From the NCBI GenBank assembly GCA_003645825.1, contig QNCQ01000076.1:1-7441 (forward strand): a stretch of DNA of 7,441 nt. Direction: 5' to 3'. A model generated the notes under the pieces. That model made no database searches, was not told the origin of the DNA, and saw only the letters and a list, made by a program, of their open reading frames with translations. Position numbers and translations under genes: made by a program. Below, in pieces: positions 6,763-7,441 of this stretch; the first letter of the stretch is position 1; every line of letters begins with the position of its first letter. This DNA comes from Fidelibacterota bacterium (lineage in GTDB: Bacteria; Fidelibacterota; UBA2242; B5-G15).

Positions 6763-6770
6763 CTGGAGGT
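6738..6770 (+). promoter_or_regulatory. Possible RNA hairpin with duplicated Shine-Dalgarno before tatA
   Basis: TTACCTCC (6738-6745) is perfectly complementary to GGAGGTAA (6755-6762), giving an eight-pair stem with a nine-base loop at the end of the preceding gene. CTGGAGGT occurs twice ten bases apart (6753-6760 and 6763-6770). The second copy is the ribosome site of tatA, five bases before its ATG. ACCTCC could instead pair with the second copy and hide it. The sequence shows the repeats directly; a regulatory role is inference, and the stem also sits inside coding sequence. Confidence 0.4.
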
Positions 6771-6775
6771 GTAAA

Positions 6776-7006
6776 ATGTTTGGTAACTTAGGTTTTGGTG
6801 AGATATTGCTTATTTTTCTTGTACTGTTGCTGTTGTTTGGAGCGAAAAGGTTGCCTGAGCTGGCGAGAGGGCTTGGGAAGAGTCTGAAGGAGTTTAAGAA
6901 AGCGACTCGTGAAATTGAGGATGAGATAAACGAGTCCTTAGACCACGATAAGTATATCGGGCCCCCTGAGAAGGAAGAGAAGACGGGGGAGAAAAGGGAA
7001 AAGTAG
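6776..7006 (+). CDS. tatA: Sec-independent protein translocase subunit TatA/TatE
   Basis: TatA forms the membrane-weakening or pore component of the twin-arginine pathway, which exports folded proteins. The 76-residue product has the classic plan: a very short N-terminus, Glu9 at the entry of one transmembrane helix (about 9-21), the Phe21-Gly22 hinge, then the amphipathic helix 'AKRLPELARGLGKSLKEF' (23-40), and a charged, disordered tail rich in Lys and Glu. The 'FGAKRLPELARGLG' block is typical of TatA/TatE; the long charged extension of TatB is absent, although TatB cannot be excluded from a sequence this short. GGAGGT at 6765-6770 is a strong ribosome site. No tatC is in the window, so the receptor must be encoded elsewhere. 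The gene follows the DUF4321-like gene by 13 bases and precedes gatA by 31 bases. Confidence 0.93.
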   Translation: MFGNLGFGEILLIFLVLLLLFGAKRLPELARGLGKSLKEFKKATREIEDEINESLDHDKYIGPPEKEEKTGEKREK

Positions 7007-7037
7007 TTTTTGATGGTAGACATTGGGGGTGATACAG

Positions 7038-7441
7038 ATGGATTTTTCCGATAGGGTAAAGGATTTATTGCAGAGAATAAAAAATGATAATCCTTATAAT
7101 GCTTTTATAAATGTTGATGAGGATGCAGTTGAGAAAAGTCGGGAAATTCAGCAAAAGATAAAGGATGGTAGGGCTGGCCGACTTGCTGGTAAAGTTATTG
7201 GGGTGAAGGACAATATTTGTGTGAAAGGGTTGCCGACGACCTGTGCGTCGGGGATACTGAAAGACTTTGTCCCCCCTTATAATGCTACAGTTGTTAATAA
7301 GATACTGAAAGAGGATGGTCTGATCCTTGGTAAGACGAATATGGATGAGTTTGCAATGGGTTCATCTTCCGAGCATTCATTTTTTGGGGCGGTCAGAAAT
7401 CCTGTTGATGAGTCAAAGGTGCCTGGAGGGTCGAGTGGGGG
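7038..7441 (+). CDS. gatA: Asp-tRNA(Asn)/Glu-tRNA(Gln) amidotransferase subunit A, N-terminal part (3' truncated by window edge)
   Basis: GatA is the amidase subunit of the GatCAB enzyme, which converts Glu-tRNA(Gln) and/or Asp-tRNA(Asn) to the amide forms, using ammonia it releases from glutamine. The frame runs from ATG 7038 to the window end (134 full codons). Amidase-signature features are clear: 'GVKDNI' with the catalytic Lys57, 'TTCASGIL' (67-74), 'NMDEFAMGSSSEHS' (101-114), and the start of the Gly/Ser-rich block 'PGGSSGG' carrying the cis-serine at 133. The nucleophile serine lies beyond the window. GGGGGTG at 7025-7031 lies six bases before the ATG. In-frame stops at 7011 and 7017 rule out a long upstream extension, so the N-terminus is about 20 residues shorter than in typical bacterial GatA. 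No gatC lies directly upstream. A non-GatA amidase is possible but unlikely, given the 'NMDEFAMGSS' motif. Confidence 0.94.
   Translation, partial: MDFSDRVKDLLQRIKNDNPYNAFINVDEDAVEKSREIQQKIKDGRAGRLAGKVIGVKDNICVKGLPTTCASGILKDFVPPYNATVVNKILKEDGLILGKTNMDEFAMGSSSEHSFFGAVRNPVDESKVPGGSSG

Noticed and set aside
6959..7011. CCCCC (6962-6966) and GGGGG (6985-6989) followed by TTTTT (7007-7011) as a terminator after tatA.
   Set aside because: The stem is only five pairs with an 18-base loop, lies inside tatA, and the T-run starts 17 bases after it, so it does not fit an intrinsic terminator.
7013..7053. Short ATG frame between tatA and gatA as a tiny gene or gatC remnant.
   Set aside because: It codes only 13 residues before a TAG (7052-7054) and overlaps the start of gatA; nothing resembles GatC.
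1..7441. CRISPR arrays, insertion sequences, tRNA/rRNA genes, riboswitches and phage or defence genes.
   Set aside because: No spaced repeats, transposase motifs, cloverleaf-like sequences or defence domains were seen, and there is no non-coding space to hold them.

Overview
The window is a densely packed bacterial housekeeping cluster. All twelve genes lie on the + strand, with gaps of 0 to 31 bases or overlaps of 4 to 17 bases, so it reads like one long operon or part of one. Base composition leans to AT. Arginine is written mostly as AGA/AGG, and the coding strand is purine-rich. Several features point to a bacterium outside the Proteobacteria: the ecfT-truA pair, a separate small PurS plus PurQ (the multi-subunit FGAM synthase), an archaeal-type short phosphatidylserine decarboxylase, a transaldolase of the small FSA/TalC type, and a DUF4321-like protein. 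A Firmicutes-related or other deep-branching, possibly thermophilic lineage fits. The exact taxon cannot be fixed from the sequence.

Layout. 3-377: C-terminal part of EcfT, the transmembrane coupling subunit of an ECF vitamin transporter, cut by the left edge. 361-1095: truA (tRNA pseudouridine synthase). 1108-1752: small transaldolase. 1749-2849: secreted HtrA/DegP-type serine protease with one PDZ domain. 2858-4159: purB. 4172-4813: psd. 4810-5553: pssA. 5546-5803: purS. 5800-6486: purQ. 6487-6762: small DUF4321-like membrane protein. 6776-7006: tatA. 7038 to the right edge: N-terminal third of gatA. That last reading frame is open at the edge and was recognised by direct translation.

How the genes fit together. 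PssA and Psd are consecutive steps to phosphatidylethanolamine. PurS and PurQ are two of the three FGAM synthase subunits (PurL is not in the window), and PurB acts twice later in purine and AMP synthesis. The lipid pair is inserted between the purine genes. The rest serve tRNA modification, amide-tRNA synthesis, pentose phosphate metabolism, envelope protein quality control and Tat export. No stretch over 31 bases lacks a gene, and I see no tRNA, rRNA, CRISPR, insertion sequence, phage gene or convincing terminator.

I did not find a new multi-gene system. The points most worth a second look are a tandem Shine-Dalgarno/anti-Shine-Dalgarno hairpin before tatA, the uncharacterised DUF4321-like protein, an EcfT whose first Ala-Arg-Gly coupling motif reads Ala-Phe-Phe, and a GatA with a short N-terminus and no adjacent gatC.
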